A stretch of 64,000 nucleotides of DNA, taken from Albifimbria verrucaria. Taxonomy: Eukaryota > Ascomycota > Sordariomycetes > Hypocreales > Stachybotryaceae. Position numbers and translations under genes: made by a program. A model generated the notes under the pieces. It was not told where the DNA came from. It made no database searches and worked only from the letters and a program-made list of their open reading frames with translations. Positions 1 to 12,500 of the stretch are shown piece by piece. The stretch is from assembly GCA_020081605.1 (NCBI GenBank), contig JAHREC010000019.1:1116001-1180000 (forward strand). Reading direction: 5' to 3'. Each line of letters begins with the position of its first letter. Position 1 is the first letter of the stretch.

Positions 1-171
1 TTTCCTTCCTGCCCGCCGATCGGAGCTGTCCAATCTCTCTGCCGTCGCATTGTCCAAGTAGGTGCGCGCCTCGGCGGTCGCCCAGCCCTCAGTCTGTTAA
101 CGCAAACGTGCCCGCAGTCGTGATCCATCCTCTGCCCCTCCCCGCGCCTTCGACATTCCAGTCTGCCCGCC
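1..171 (+). promoter_or_regulatory. 5' leader/promoter-proximal segment of the acetoacetyl-CoA synthetase gene
   Basis: Pyrimidine-rich sequence directly before the ATG at 172, with no supported coding region. Fungal promoters and 5' untranslated leaders are often CT-rich, so this is most simply the leader of the next gene. The window edge cuts it. Confidence 0.4.
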
Positions 172-2453
172 ATGACGACCAGCTCCGAGGAACTATGGAG
201 GCATCCCGATCCTACCTCGACCCCGATGTGGCGGTTCCTGCTGCATGTGAACCAGAAGTACGGCCTGCAGCTGGCTGGCTATCCCGACCTGTATAAGTGG
301 TCTGTCGAAAATGCGGCGTTGTTCTGGGGTGAGGTCTGGCACTTTGTGGGGATCAAGGCCTCAAAGGGCTATGATAAGGTAAGATTGGCCATGTGCCTCT
401 GCATGATTGACTTGTTCTAAGAGCAGAAGTATTGCTGTTGTAAATCAGCAGTTCAAACCTCATGTTCAAGTGAAATGATGGGCGTCTGAATGTGGACAGT
501 CCGGCTACATGAAGATACCCCTCTAGAGTCTCTTATACCCTGGTACTGATATCAAGCCTAGGTTCTCCCCACAGATGCGCCAATGTTCCCGCGTCCCGAC
601 TTCTTCTCCGGCGCTCTGCTCAACTTTGCCGAGAACCTCCTCTTCCTCCCACCCCAGAGCCTCTCGATCCTGCCTCTCCTGCCGTCATCACCACCACCGA
701 GATCCCTGGCGATCTGCGCATCACTTCTTGGACCGACTTGCGTGAGGCTGTCCGCCAATGTTCCAATGCTTTGCGCGCCGCTGGCCTCAAGCCTCACGAC
801 GTGGTTGCGGGCTACGTCTCCAACCATGTAGAGGCCCTTGTCGCCATGCTGGCGGCCACATCCATTGGCGCCATCTGGACTGGCATCAGCCCTGACAACG
901 GTGTCTCGGCAGTACTTGACAGGCTTGAGCAGATTGCGCCCAAGGTCCTGTTCGCAGACAACGGAATGGTGTACAATGGCAAGGAGTGGTCGAGCACGGC
1001 TAAGACGCTCGAGGTTGTGAGCAAGCTTGTCCAAGGAAAGCTGGAGACCGTGATTGTTGTTGGCAACACCAAGGGTGATCTTGGTCTTGAGCAGCTTCAG
1101 CCTCTCGGTGTGAAGGCTATCCCCTACGACACATTCCTGACCAACGCGCCTGACGGTGAGCTGCGATTCGAGCAGCTTCCCTTCACATCCCCTGTATATC
1201 CTCTTCTCGAGTGGCACCACCGGCTTGCCCAAGGCCATTGTACACACTGCATTGGGTACTCTGATCCAACACAAGAAGGAGCACATGCTTCACTGCTCAC
1301 TCTCCTCTACTTCTAGCATGCTCTATTACACCACCACGTCATGGATGATGTGGCACTGGAGCATCGCCGGTCTGGCAGTTGGAGCCACCCTTGTCCTCTA
1401 CTCTGGATCGCCTTTCCGGCCAAATTCACACATGTCTCTGCCTCGTGTGCTTTCGGATCTCAAGGTCACGCACTTTGGAACATCAGCAGCATACCTGACT
1501 GCGTTGGAAGCAAACAATGTGTACCCCGTCCGGGACTCCAGCATCGACCTGTCCCATCTTGAGGCAATCTACTCAACCGCATCTCCCTACCCCCATCCAC
1601 CTTCAAGTTCGTATATGAAGCTTTCCCAAGTCAGTGAACCTCGCCTCCATCACCGGTGGCACAGATATCATCTCGCTGTTTGGAGCGCCATGCCCACTTT
1701 TACCCGTACGGACTGGCGAGATTCAATGCGCGGGTCTCGGCATGGCTATCAGAGCGGTGGATTCTCTCACTGGCGACGAAGTTCCAGCTGGCGAGCCCGG
1801 TGACCTGGTCTGTGTGAAGCCGTTCCCGTGCCAGCCTCTCACCTTCTTCGGCCCTAAAGGCGAGGACAAGTACAAGGCCGCCTACTTTGAGCGGTTCGAG
1901 AACATCTGCGGAACGAATGGCGCAGTCTGGCATCATGGTGACTTCATCAAGATCCCTGACCCAGCCACCGGGAGCTTGGTCATGCTTGGTCGATCAGACG
2001 GTGTGCTCAAGCCGGCTGGCGTGCGGTTCGGCTCGGCAGAGATTTACAACATTTTGATCAAATTCTTTGCAGCGGAAATCGAAGATGCGGTGTGCGTTGG
2101 CAGACGCAGGGAAGGGGACGCTGACGAAACCGTCTGCTTATTCGTCGTTGTTCAGCCCGGGAAGAGCTTCACCGATGAGCTACGGGAGAGACTCAAGAGC
2201 ACGATACGGGGCCAGCTGAGTCCGAGACACGTCCCAGCAATCATTGAAGAGTGCGGAGGCGGTATCCCAAAGACAGGGAACGGGAAGAAGTAAGTTTTCT
2301 GAGATATTCATTTCATGTGGACACATAGTAACAACGTCTAGGATCGAGGTTGCGGTGAAGCAGATCCTCTCGGGGCTGGACGTCAAGACAAACGCCAGCG
2401 TAGCCAACCCGGAAGCACTGGAGTGGTTCAAGGAATGGGCCAAGACGCATTGA
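172..2453 (+). CDS. Acetoacetyl-CoA synthetase (frameshifted as given)
   Basis: Activates acetoacetate to acetoacetyl-CoA through an acyl-adenylate, feeding ketone-body and leucine carbon into sterol or fatty-acid synthesis; expected to be cytosolic. The N-terminal segment SVENAALFWGEVWHFVGIKA and the following MFPRPDFFSGALLNFAENLL are typical of the family. The ANL-superfamily AMP-binding loop YILFSSGTTGLPKAI lies near 1197-1241, GRSDGVLKPAGVRFGSAEIY near 1988-2047, and the C-terminal KTGNGKK, with the adenylation lysine region, is split by an intron at 2290-2341. A first intron is likely at 379-574, but reading phase does not match across it. Four further shifts are visible: near 644 (CCC read as CC), near 1190, near 1585 and near 1626. 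Without them the protein would be about 680 residues, normal for the family. I judge the shifts sequence errors because the protein is conserved on both sides of each. Confidence 0.9.
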
Positions 2454-4366
2454 AACAAAAAGTGCATAATTAGAGACATAGATTCCAGGTTTCATACAGG
2501 CACACAGGGGAAAAGGCAAAAACTCATAGAGGCGGGTAGAACAATAGAGTGCCAGCTACACGTCACAACATGTACCGGTGAATCGGAACGCTCAATTAAG
2601 CGAGGCATGCCTGGGCGCATAGATTCCTCTCTCTCCCCAGTGTGGAGGCTACGGCTTTCGGACTTGTGAACTCGGACATTGCCTGATCATGTCCGGTGGC
2701 TGCGAGAGCAAGCCTCATCGACAGTGGCACGACATGTGACGTTGACGGCGCGCGCTGGGCCATGGGGGACTGTCCTGGGAACACGGGCGGCAAGGCCAGC
2801 CCCCAATGCACAATCCGTCGATGCTGGTCTATTTGGAATTGTGAGTCGTTTCGAGAACACGAGAGAAGATGCACAGACGGTGATGAAGGTGATGTGACAG
2901 GGCCGCCAGTTGCGGCTCTCCCCATTTTCTTTTCTGTATCAACATCAACACGGACATGACTTATTTCCGCCCACAGGCGGCAGGCAAGACACACGGAAAG
3001 GTCCGTTCGCCGGAGCCAATGCAACGTTGTTGCCAAAAGCAAAACATCAGAGACAAAAACCTGGATTTACAACACACGCAGGGTCAGGAGGGGTGTGGCC
3101 AACCATGACTCCTACCTGGTGAGAATAGTTGGCGGTGATGCGCTGGGTCGAGTCATGGCCAAGTAGCTAGCCTGGACTCGGCAGCACATAGCCTACGCGA
3201 TAGTCCTGGGAATTGTGATAAGCTCGAATCGGAGAGAAGAGACGAGAATAGCAGCTGATTGAGAGTGCCCCGAGCTCGGGCGTCGCGTCCAAAGGCACAG
3301 GCTCAGCAATCAACGACTTCCGCACCCCATGTGAAGACGTTCCTGTTTTGGGGGTTCGATGCAATGGTGATCATGGCCAGGTCGGTGCCCCAGGGCTGAA
3401 GAGGCGCTGGGAGGGCTGAGTGAGATATGCGAGAGAGGCATTCTTGGTTTAATGATCCATGGCACCATCTCGGTCAAGCGCTTGGGGAAGGAGCTCGCTG
3501 GCAATTAGGGTTGGTTGTAAGCACGAAGGAGTGACAGGATATTTCATGAGTCTTTTCTCTTCAAGCGGCACAACGCAGGTGGGAAAGATAAAAGTAGAGG
3601 CTGAGACATGGTGTTCAGAGTTGTTACCAAAAACACCGAAGCAACTGATGTAGTCCTAAACAATAATTACAAATCGGGAGACGCGGTGCTGCAAGGTAGT
3701 TCGTCTGCTGAGCTAACTCAAGGGTGGTCCATCTGCTTGGAAGGACGCGTTAAGACGAGGGGCAGCGAATCTGCTGAAGACGGGCTCAACACGCGGAGAC
3801 AGCCAGCCAGATGAGGGCCCTGGCAGGCTCTTGCAGCAAAACCGAGATTACAGAGGCTTGCAGAGGTCACGGTACGAGAAGGTTGAACGGCATGCAGGCA
3901 GTGATCCGGGGATGGGTGGTGGCCCGGCGCTAACGAATCGTGTGTAAACGAACCCTGGATCCCTGGCAGGGATCACAACGATAGATGGACGGGGGTTGCT
4001 GTCCGTCCGTTAACACAACCAGGCCCGGTGCTTGGGGAGTGGATGCGTTGCGGGTCATCCGCGAAATTGGCTGCCATCGCTTGCTGGGTCTGCTCCCCAT
4101 TTCGTGAACGGCGAGCGTCGCATTGGAGCCAGGGAGGAAGAAAAGGTTCGCCTTTCATAAAAGATGTGTAGAGTCGGTCAGTCAGATAGTGAGTTAGTCA
4201 GTCAGTCAGTCGGTCAGTCAGCATAAGGCGGGTGAGAGAAGAGTGAGGAAAAACACGTCCCAAAAGATGACAGACGCAGGTGCTGCATGCATAAGACAGG
4301 TACAAAGGCATCTGGTTAGTGGCCTTGCCTTCGGTCCTGGATAAGGCAGACTGAATGACGGAGCCC

Positions 4367-4383
4367 GTGTGTGTGTGTGTGTG
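4367..4383. repeat. (GT)n microsatellite
   Basis: Seventeen bases of uninterrupted GT dinucleotide repeat in noncoding DNA. Confidence 0.95.
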
Positions 4384-5523
4384 CCTCACAGACGCAAGGA
4401 CAAATAGCGTGCAGGAGAAAAGGTGCGCAGGCAAGCCGAGATGGGTCAGGATCAGAAGGGATGGGGATGGGGATAGGGATGGGATGATGGGACGAGAGGT
4501 GGGTGACGTGACCACAACCAGGACCAGGGCGAGGAACTGACAACCTTGTCTAGGTTCGCCAACGGGGACCTTGTCCGGGAAGCCAACGTAAAAAGAAAAA
4601 AGCTGTTCCCTCTACTCCGGATTGATTCAAAGTCCCAGGCCGGCCAGGCGAGGATGGGGTCAGCAGCAGTGAGAGAGATGCTCGGCCCAAATTGATCTGC
4701 CGCTGACGCCCGCGGGCGCGCGCGAGACCAATGGGATAAGTGGCCACGCAGCCCCAGACCGACGTGTAAGTAATGAGCAAACGACGTTGGTCGGAATTAG
4801 GTGAACCGGTGCGGGTGGCATGGACAGATTCGGGAACATGGCCCGGTTGGGTGGTTTCCGTGTCTCGTCAACGGCTGGCTGGCTCCTTATACCACCATAG
4901 CATCGCCGTAGTCTGGAACCGGGCAATATTGGATTTCCTGAGCATCGGATTGGGGCCCCTAGGGAAACAGTACATAGTAGCAGCAGGAACAGCAGGACGG
5001 TGACGCTACTGAGGTAAGGGAGCTGGTCGGACCGAAAAGTTATCTTTAGTCCGGGCAGCATAGCGTGGCTGTAGTGGAATGGAAGCGCTGCGTAGTGGCA
5101 ATGGGCACGGTTGAAGGAATCTCGGCTTCTTCCTTGGAAAGCTTGACGTCGACGATATGAGCTCGGTACAGTCATATCGAGGTTGGGAGCATCCTGACCG
5201 AGCTGGGCTGACTCGATCTCTGGCGGAGAGAGCGACAGATTGCAGCGCAGTGGTGGTGGGATGGAGGGATTGGGGAGGCCAGCAGGCAGGGGATAAATCC
5301 TCAGGTAGATAGATGGATGGACCTGGAGCGCATCCCTGTGAACGGGGCCTGGCTGAGACGGACAGCGGGTTTGCTGTGAAGAAAGTCGAGACGAGACCAG
5401 GCCAGGGCAGCCATCCGTCGGTCAGTCATTCCAATCGCATCCATCCACAATCCGCCAACCCGCGCATCGCATCCGTCCCATGCCACCCAAGTATAGCCCG
5501 TCCAGTGGCATGCGGGAGTGGCT

Positions 5524-5582
5524 GGTGAGGTGGTGGAGATGGTGGTGGTAGTAGTGGTGGTAGTGGTTGGTGGTGGTGGTGT
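5524..5582. repeat. GGT/GTA trinucleotide-like purine-rich simple repeat
   Basis: Low-complexity stretch built from GGTGGT and GTAGT triplets, followed by GA/CA-rich sequence (AGACACAGAGACAGAGACAG) near 5638-5657. No coding signal. Confidence 0.85.
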
Positions 5583-5800
5583 ACAGAGTAGTGGTGTAAT
5601 GGTGTCGTCCCTGTGCCTGTGGTGGGAAGTGGGACGGAGACACAGAGACAGAGACAGACTGAGAGTGAGATGGAGAAGTGATTGATGGATTGTCTTGGCA
5701 GTCAGTACTTGGTGCCGCTGGTACTGCTACCTGCCAGTTGCATGCCTTATCCACCTTTCCCCAAGGTACCTGCAGGTCGAGTCCACTTAGGACGGAAAGT

Positions 5801-5828
5801 AAATAAGATAAAATAAAATAAAATAAAT
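5801..5828. repeat. AAAAT pentanucleotide repeat
   Basis: AAATAAGATAAAATAAAATA followed by AAATAAAT: an imperfect AAAAT pentamer run in an otherwise GC-rich intergenic region. Confidence 0.85.
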
Positions 5829-7137
5829 GGGCTGCAGGCTGCCTTATTTTGCGACTCGTTGGTTCGGTGGCACCACGATCTCACACAGTCAGTCGCTCAC
5901 TCACTCCCGCGCCAGCACCTTTGCCTTTGCCTCACGTTGGTTTGGCCTTTGGCCTTTGGTTGTACCACAGCTTGGTGTTTGTAAGCCATGGGAGAGCAGG
6001 CTCGACGGTGTCTAGGCCCTTTTCGCTCCTTCAACGGCAAATTATTGCATTGGCTCATGACTCGCACTGTCAACGGTGCCCTTTTCTGCTGTTAGTGCGT
6101 GGATCGCCGTCGCTTCTCCCCAATCGGCAGTCCCCACGCACTCCTTTACACTACTTTTGTGCTCTCTTCTCTTTTCGTATGTCTGTGTCTGTGTCTGGGT
6201 CTGGCTGGCCCTCTGTTGTCTCTGTCCATCTTCAACCGAGGACCCTCCCGCTTCTGAAACCCACAGATACCCTGGGACTACTGCTGTCCTGGTCGTCCGT
6301 CAAGCCATGTGATGCAGGTGACGTTCCGGCTCGACCTCCGGCTTGCTCGTGAGAGACCTCCCGCCGAACGGCACGGCTCAAGGAGACGCAGACGAAGACG
6401 AAGAAGAAAAAAATAGACATGAGCTTCGCCTCGACCCCGCACTAGCTGGGCGCACTGGACTCGAAGGGAGGGGGCCAGAGTAAGCCCGTTCGTCTGTCTG
6501 CTGCGCTGCTATCCGTCCTTGGACACCACCCATCTCCCTCCCTTACCGGCATTGGCGGAGAGGGATGGGATGCATGCATTTTCCCCATCCTTATCCTCGT
6601 CGTGCCTTACCTTGCCTTGCCTCGCCTCGCCTCGCCTCGCATTGCCTTGCCTTGCGGCTGCCCATCTACTGTTTCGCCATTGTAGCCGATTCGGTTTGAT
6701 TGACGTCCCCTTCGTTTGTGTTTGGAGTAGGCGGCGATCGCATTCGTCTTGGCCCAAGGAAGTTCCCTGGCGGGCCACCTAATTGTCCTACCTTACTTAG
6801 TCTTGTGGATAATGGACATAGCTCTCTCCGTCGCTAGCGAGAGCCAGGCGCGTTTGGTTGTTCGTCCGACCTTTGCTTGCCTGGTACTGGTTCTGGTCCT
6901 GGTCGTGCGGCACCCGAGAACAAAACCGCGTTTGCTTTCTGAATGTGCATAAATAATGAGCAATTGGGCAGGACAGGAGGCCATCGATCGGCTCCCCGGG
7001 CTCCAGAGGCTGTAGCCGTGATGCTGTAGGCAAAATAGACAAGACAGAACGGTGGGCTCCAGCGACCCCTGGTCATTGGAAGCGGGTTCGTTCTCAAATC
7101 AAATCAAATCAGAGCTACATGCCTCTCCTGACGAGAG

Positions 7138-7725
7138 GTACCTCTCTTCGCCTTGGCTACCTCTACCAACCTGACCTACATGTCCGTCCAGACTCGCCAA
7201 CCGCGCAGCAAAGAATAAATCGGTCGCCCATCGATCGGGGAGGAAAACCCTATCTTGGTGCCGGCCCGGAGGACTGCACAACCTAGCTCCCATTTAACCT
7301 CGCTCCTAGTCGAAGGGCCAGGTCGAGCATGGGCAGAGGGAGAAAGAAAAAAGAGGAAGACGGCGGTCGGTCGGTCGTCTCCAATTCGGGAGGTACCTCT
7401 GTCTCCAAGCAGGCGAGGTACAGTACTAAGATGCGAGGTACAGGTAGCTCTTGGAGGAACACCTCTGCTCAAAGTACCTGCAGTAAGGCCGGGTACGTAC
7501 CTGCTCTAGTACTTGCGGTATGGTAGGTACGGCGCGGCAAAGTGTGGTGCGGTACCAGCCCCCGTGGATCATGCATGTACCCTCCGATGGCTATTTTGCC
7601 GGGGCGGCCCAGTAAAAACGCGGGCCAAGTGACAAGCCTCGGTACCTTCATTTCAATTTCCCTTCCCCGAGCTAAGGTACACCCACCTGGTCGACCCAAG
7701 GTACTAGCAGAGGTAGGTAGGTACT
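7138..7725. promoter_or_regulatory. GTAC-motif cluster upstream of G beta
   Basis: Roughly fifteen GTAC tetramers, mostly as GGTAC or GTACCT, lie within about 590 bp, several times the number expected by chance. Most fall between 7393 and 7725. The cluster ends about 410 bp before the G beta ATG. Similar clusters occur upstream of RanBP1 and the PP2C gene. The function is inferred only from density and position. Confidence 0.4.
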
Positions 7726-8135
7726 AAGGCAAAGGGAAGAAGGGCAAGCAAAAGGAAAGGGACCCAAGGCCATCATTTCCCTGCTCTTTCTGCTGCGTCC
7801 AATCTGCGCCGCTACTGGCTCCAGCCCGCAGCACAGCAACCACCCCCTGGAGCTTGCATTCCCTCCCTAAACCTCTCCTCTCAACTCCCTCCGGCCTCTC
7901 CCTCTCCACACCTCACACCCAACTTGTCACCAATTTCCATCGCCCCCTTCGAGGATCGATCCCGACGACGCCCTCAACTCCCCCTTACGTCCTCACCCAT
8001 CGCCTCGTCCTTCGTCCTCGTCCTCGTCCTCGACTCGAGTCCCTTCTCGCCGGGCCTTTCCTCCCCTCCTCCCATCGTCGTCTCGTCTCGTCTCGTCTCC
8101 CTCCCTCGGCCTACTCCTCGAAAACGACCTCCACG

Positions 8136-9505
8136 ATGAATTCGCAGAGCTCCGAAGTGTCGCCAGAGGCCATGCAGGCGCGCATTCAGCAGGCGCGTCG
8201 CGAGGCCGAGACGCTCAAGGACCGGATCAAGAGGAAGAAGGATGAGCTGGCCGACACCACCCGTACGTCCCCGTTGCCATGCTGCTCGTTGCTCGCGTCG
8301 CTCAATTGACCGCGATCTCGTCCCCTTTGATCTTCGTCGTGCTAACTCAACCTCCCTCCCGTCTACAGTCCGCGCCGTTGCTCAGCAGGCTCACGAGCCT
8401 ATCCCCAAGAACCAGCTGATGAAGACGAAACGCACCCTCAAGGGCCATCTGGCCAAGATCTACGCCATGCACTGGTCAACCGACCGGAGACACCTCGTTT
8501 CCGCCTCCCAGGACGGCAAGCTCATCATCTGGGATGCCTACACCACCAACAAGGTCCACGCCATTCCCCTGCGTTCATCCTGGGTCATGACCTGCGCCTA
8601 CGCCCCCAGCGGAAACTTCGTCGCATGCGGTGGTCTCGACAACATCTGCTCCATTTACAACCTCAACCAGCAGCGCGACGGCCCCACGCGCGTCGCCAGG
8701 AGCTCTCCGGTCACGCCGGCTACCTGTCTTGCTGCCGCTTCATCAACGACCGCAGCATCCTGACCTCGTCCGGTGACATGACCTGCATGAAGTGGGATAT
8801 TGAGACGGGCCAGAAGGTTAACGAGTTCGCCGACCATCTCGGCGACGTCATGAGCATCAGCCTCAACCCTACCAACCAGAACACCTTCATCTCCGGTGCT
8901 TGCGATGCTTTTGCCAAGCTGTGGGATATCCGAGCCGGCAAGGCTGTCCAGACCTTCGCCGGACACGAGTCCGACATCAACGCCATCCAATTCTTCCCTG
9001 ATGGCCACTCATTTGTCACCGGTTCCGACGACGCCACCTGCCGTCTGTTCGATATCCGTGCTGACCGTGAGCTGAACCTCTACGGCGTAAGTCAAAATCA
9101 CGCAATGCCTCGACAGCTCCTGTGAAACTAACGTACGCGTTCAGTCTGAATCTATCCTGTGCGGCATCACCTCCGTCGCCACTTCCGTGTCTGGCCGACT
9201 ACTATTCGCCGGCTACGACGATTTCGAGTGCAAGGTATGTGGATATTTAGGCACGTGCGGCTTCGTTTCTGTTTTGCTGACTTGGGCATAGGTTTGGGAC
9301 ATTACCCGTGGAGAGAGGGTTGGATCGCTTGTCGGCCACGAGAACCGCGTCAGCTGTTTGGGCGTGAGCAACGATGGCATCAGCCTGTGCACTGGCTCGT
9401 GGGATTCTTTGGTAAGTTCAAGGCACTCCCTTGGAGGCTCTTCGCCAGCCGCATTGCCAAGTTGTTAAACTAACAAAATGACAGCTGAAAATCTGGGCCT
9501 ACTAA
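8136..9505 (+). CDS. gnb-1: Heterotrimeric G-protein beta subunit
   Basis: WD40-propeller G beta, which pairs with G gamma at the plasma membrane and relays receptor signals with G alpha. Exons 8136-8262, 8369-9086, 9145-9234, 9292-9411 and 9485-9505, all with GT-AG borders, give about 358 residues, the usual fungal size. The N-terminal helix ([20 protein letters not shown]) is the coiled coil that binds G gamma. Seven WD repeats follow, for example [20 protein letters not shown] and [11 protein letters not shown], and the protein ends in the usual LKIWAY. One base is missing near 8699: a GGG run reads as GG, just before the conserved SGHAGYLSC segment. The ATG at 8136 is chosen because MNSQ is where fungal family members begin; an in-frame ATG at 7854 would add 94 codons of CT-rich leader translation and is unlikely. 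The next gene is a phosducin-like protein on the same strand. Confidence 0.96.
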
Positions 9506-12500
9506 TATTTGCCTGCGATTACGATGAACGTCCTGCCTGATACCACCACCAGTCTACGCCATTGACCTCTGTTTCCTTCTGCATTTCAACGATCACACCA
9601 CCCGACGAAGTCGGGATCGCCGACGATACCTATTTAACATGCGAATTCTGGCGTGCGCAGGACAATATGACGGACGCAACCCTCTACAACAACATACTCA
9701 CACCAACCTACCTCTAATACGACGACGAAATCCCTGAGCCCGTACCACGCAGACGGGCCGGAAAGCTCTCTGTGACGATGGCTTCGGGTGCTGCAGGGCA
9801 TGGTGAACCAGCTGATACGCGATACCGTTTCCTTTTCCTTTTTTATTGTGTCTCCTTTTTCCATCGACAGGTGGGAAGATTCTCTGCATGATAGTTTCCT
9901 TTTCTGACAAACCTTTGGTTGTTGGTTTTGGGCGTTTGTATTACTTTTGACAGCTTTTCCTCTGTGTCTTGAGCAAACTACTGTACAGGGTCCCGGCTGT
10001 CTTTCTTCTCGGCGGGCCACGGTCGGGCTCTTTTCTTTTGCGGCAAAAGGGAGATGGAGAGAGCTCTTTGCGAAAAATAAAACCCGAATACCAAAAAAAG
10101 AAGATGTCTGGAAAGTTGAGATGGAGAGACGCGGGAATGATATGTGGTTGACTATACATGGTTTCTCGGAGGAGGTTTGGCGGCTATACCAGAGAAGAAG
10201 TTTCCAGACGTCGAAATAATACAGTACGATGACCCAAACAACCAAAACCCACCAAGGCTGAGCCTCGTGTTTGTTTCTTGAGGGTTGTGTCGTGGTATGC
10301 AACTAAGAGATCAGTCTTGGAGGGAGGATAAGGACCGACTCAGAGGGGAGCAGTTAAGGGGTTTGACTTTGCGTCAAGATGAGGACGCTTACCGTGCTTG
10401 CACGGCAGGTGTCTCTTTTTGTTTCTGTTCTTTTGTTCTTTGCCCATATCCGGCGCTTGGGGCTCTTTTACCTACCTTTTGGATTTGATCTTGGTCTTGA
10501 GCACGACACTTCGGCGGTGTTTGCTGCGAGAGAAAGCATTTTTTTGTATTGCGGATTCTTTGGAGTCTTTTCTAGGATGGAAGAAGAGTGAGGGGATGTT
10601 TCTTCGAGGCTGAACTGTGCGAAGGGGATAGTGGAGCTAGAGGGATCGAAGGACTTGGTGAGGTTATCGATGAAAGCCGGTGGAGGGACGGGGAATTGCT
10701 TGATGTTAATAGAATGTGATATATGAAGTGGTTCGATAAGGTGATGACTCGTGTGACGTTGAGTGCTTCGTATGTGAGGCTCGTATATTCATTCTGTAAG
10801 ACAGATTGTCAGTACTTGAATATGGGCAGTTAAGGGGCGTAAGTGTGTGTACCACAATAAGGTGTCAACATGAAGCAATCATGTGTTACCTACAGGTTTT
10901 CGACAGACAATGTTGGAGGTTCGAGCATGTGTCAAGTTGAGGACAAGTTGTAACATATTCAGTAGACATGGCAGGACAAGTAGGTCATTACTTGGACTTG
11001 GCTAATTTTACCAACAGGTCATCACTCATGGACCCTCACTGGTGTAAAGATAGTAGCAGAGGATCAAGTTGCCTTTGTGTCCCGGGTATGCCGATATATG
11101 GAATTTGATATGGACCTTTACACGAACGCCGAACGTCACAACTATCATAGCACGCTATCTATTCATCACAGCAGCGCACATGGACATCACACGCACCGGA
11201 TGAACATCCGTGTTGGCTCGTTTCGAATTATTCTCATGATAAGCGAAACGAAGCCCAAGAGAACTCGGACGGACCCTTCAGGGAGGATGGTCTGGTGGAT
11301 AGGCCCCGTGCTCATCCATACCCTATAGTTAGCCTTGACTTAGTCTCGCTTCAGGTTCCCGACAGTGGCCAAATGCGACGTCGTGCTCTCCGTACGGGGT
11401 TTTGAGGGCTGGGGTTAAGCAGTGGCTCTCGCTCCTTGTTCTAAAACGGGATCTGGGATCGAGCGAGCATGGAAATATTCTAGAAAGGGGTTCTGTTTCA
11501 CTCACATTGATGGGTGGGTTCGTTGCATGACAGGTAAAGCACGTGCAGGAGGAGGGTGTTCGGCGATGCCGGATTACTGGACCACGACGCAACATGGAAA
11601 GTCCTTGGTTGGGCAATCTGCTAGAAGCGACCTAGAAAGGCAACGAACTGGGCCTTGGTTGTCATGCGTGCGGTATTACATCATATTGAAGATCTAGATG
11701 GGTGGTTCACAGAGATGAGTTCTAGATTAGCTTGCCTTAGTAGATCTCGAGTGCCCTGCAGGGTAGGGTAGGAAAGGGATATGCTTGTCTTTGGAGATTG
11801 CGAGTCACATTAGGCAAGTTGCAATGGACTTATAGCTTATCTCAGATATAATAGGAGTTCAGCGCTGAGAGGCGTTCTGTGCGGGTACTTGGCCAGCCGG
11901 ACCATTCGTTGGACTTTTTCTTCTGCCCTGTTAATGAACGATTCGGATTATCAGCTCCGGCACCAGCGAGCCATCCTGAAGCTGGAGTTTCGGGAAGCTG
12001 GAGGCGAGTCCACGGCGTGGGCGGTCGCAGAACACTACGGAAGAGATATCCGGACAGTCGCAGAAGCAGGTGTCCTAGTTCCCGCGGAGTCTCATCAGAT
12101 TGCTGAACCGTGGTTTGCTCACGAACGGTGTGTTTCGTGCTGATCAGGCCCCAGACCCGGTGTGAGGTGAACACCCTGCTGCGGAGACGAGTTGAGTGCT
12201 TAGAATGGCATCATGGTGGGTGCTCGCGAGCAAGGCAATGCTCTGTTCTGGGTTGGTCATGAGACGATGACAAGCCCATCTCCACAGGTATCACAGCCGT
12301 GACAGATAGGGTCGATCTGGCCTCGTGATGCAGTTGGTCTCTCCAGTCTCGCCAGTCTCGCCAACCGAGCCACGCCAGAGAGCGCACACCCCTTGGCACC
12401 GGAGATTTATCATCTGCCCTGCCACAGAGGGTCATCTTGGCGAGTGAGAGTCTACGAAACAACAGCATGAATGATCTCATCAAAATCCGCATTGCGCATA

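Larger units (their letters stand above)
2454..8135. other. Gene-free interval between acetoacetyl-CoA synthetase and G beta
   Basis: About 5.7 kb without a supported gene; all open frames are short and lack recognisable domains or intron structure. It holds a GT microsatellite (4367-4383), a TGG/TAG-rich purine block (5524-5582), an AAAAT repeat (5801-5828), CTTGC/CTCGC pentamer repeats near 6608-6650, and a dense cluster of GTAC-containing motifs (7138-7725). The last few hundred bases (about 7790-8135) are strongly CT-rich and look like the promoter and 5' leader of the G beta gene. Confidence 0.5.

Noticed and set aside
172..2453. Acetoacetyl-CoA synthetase as a pseudogene
   Set aside because: The shifts are of the same run-loss type as in essential genes such as TOM22, GDH2 and TAF14, and the protein is conserved around them, so error is the simpler explanation.
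9634..10302. 222-codon minus-strand open frame downstream of G beta
   Set aside because: Low-complexity translation with no family features, lying in the probable 3' region of G beta; several overlapping frames of similar length exist.
11889..12143. 84-codon frame with a protein-like stretch (LRHQRAILKLEFREAGGEST)
   Set aside because: Composition is suggestive, but no start context, intron structure, domain or neighbouring exon supports a gene; open frames on both strands overlap it.
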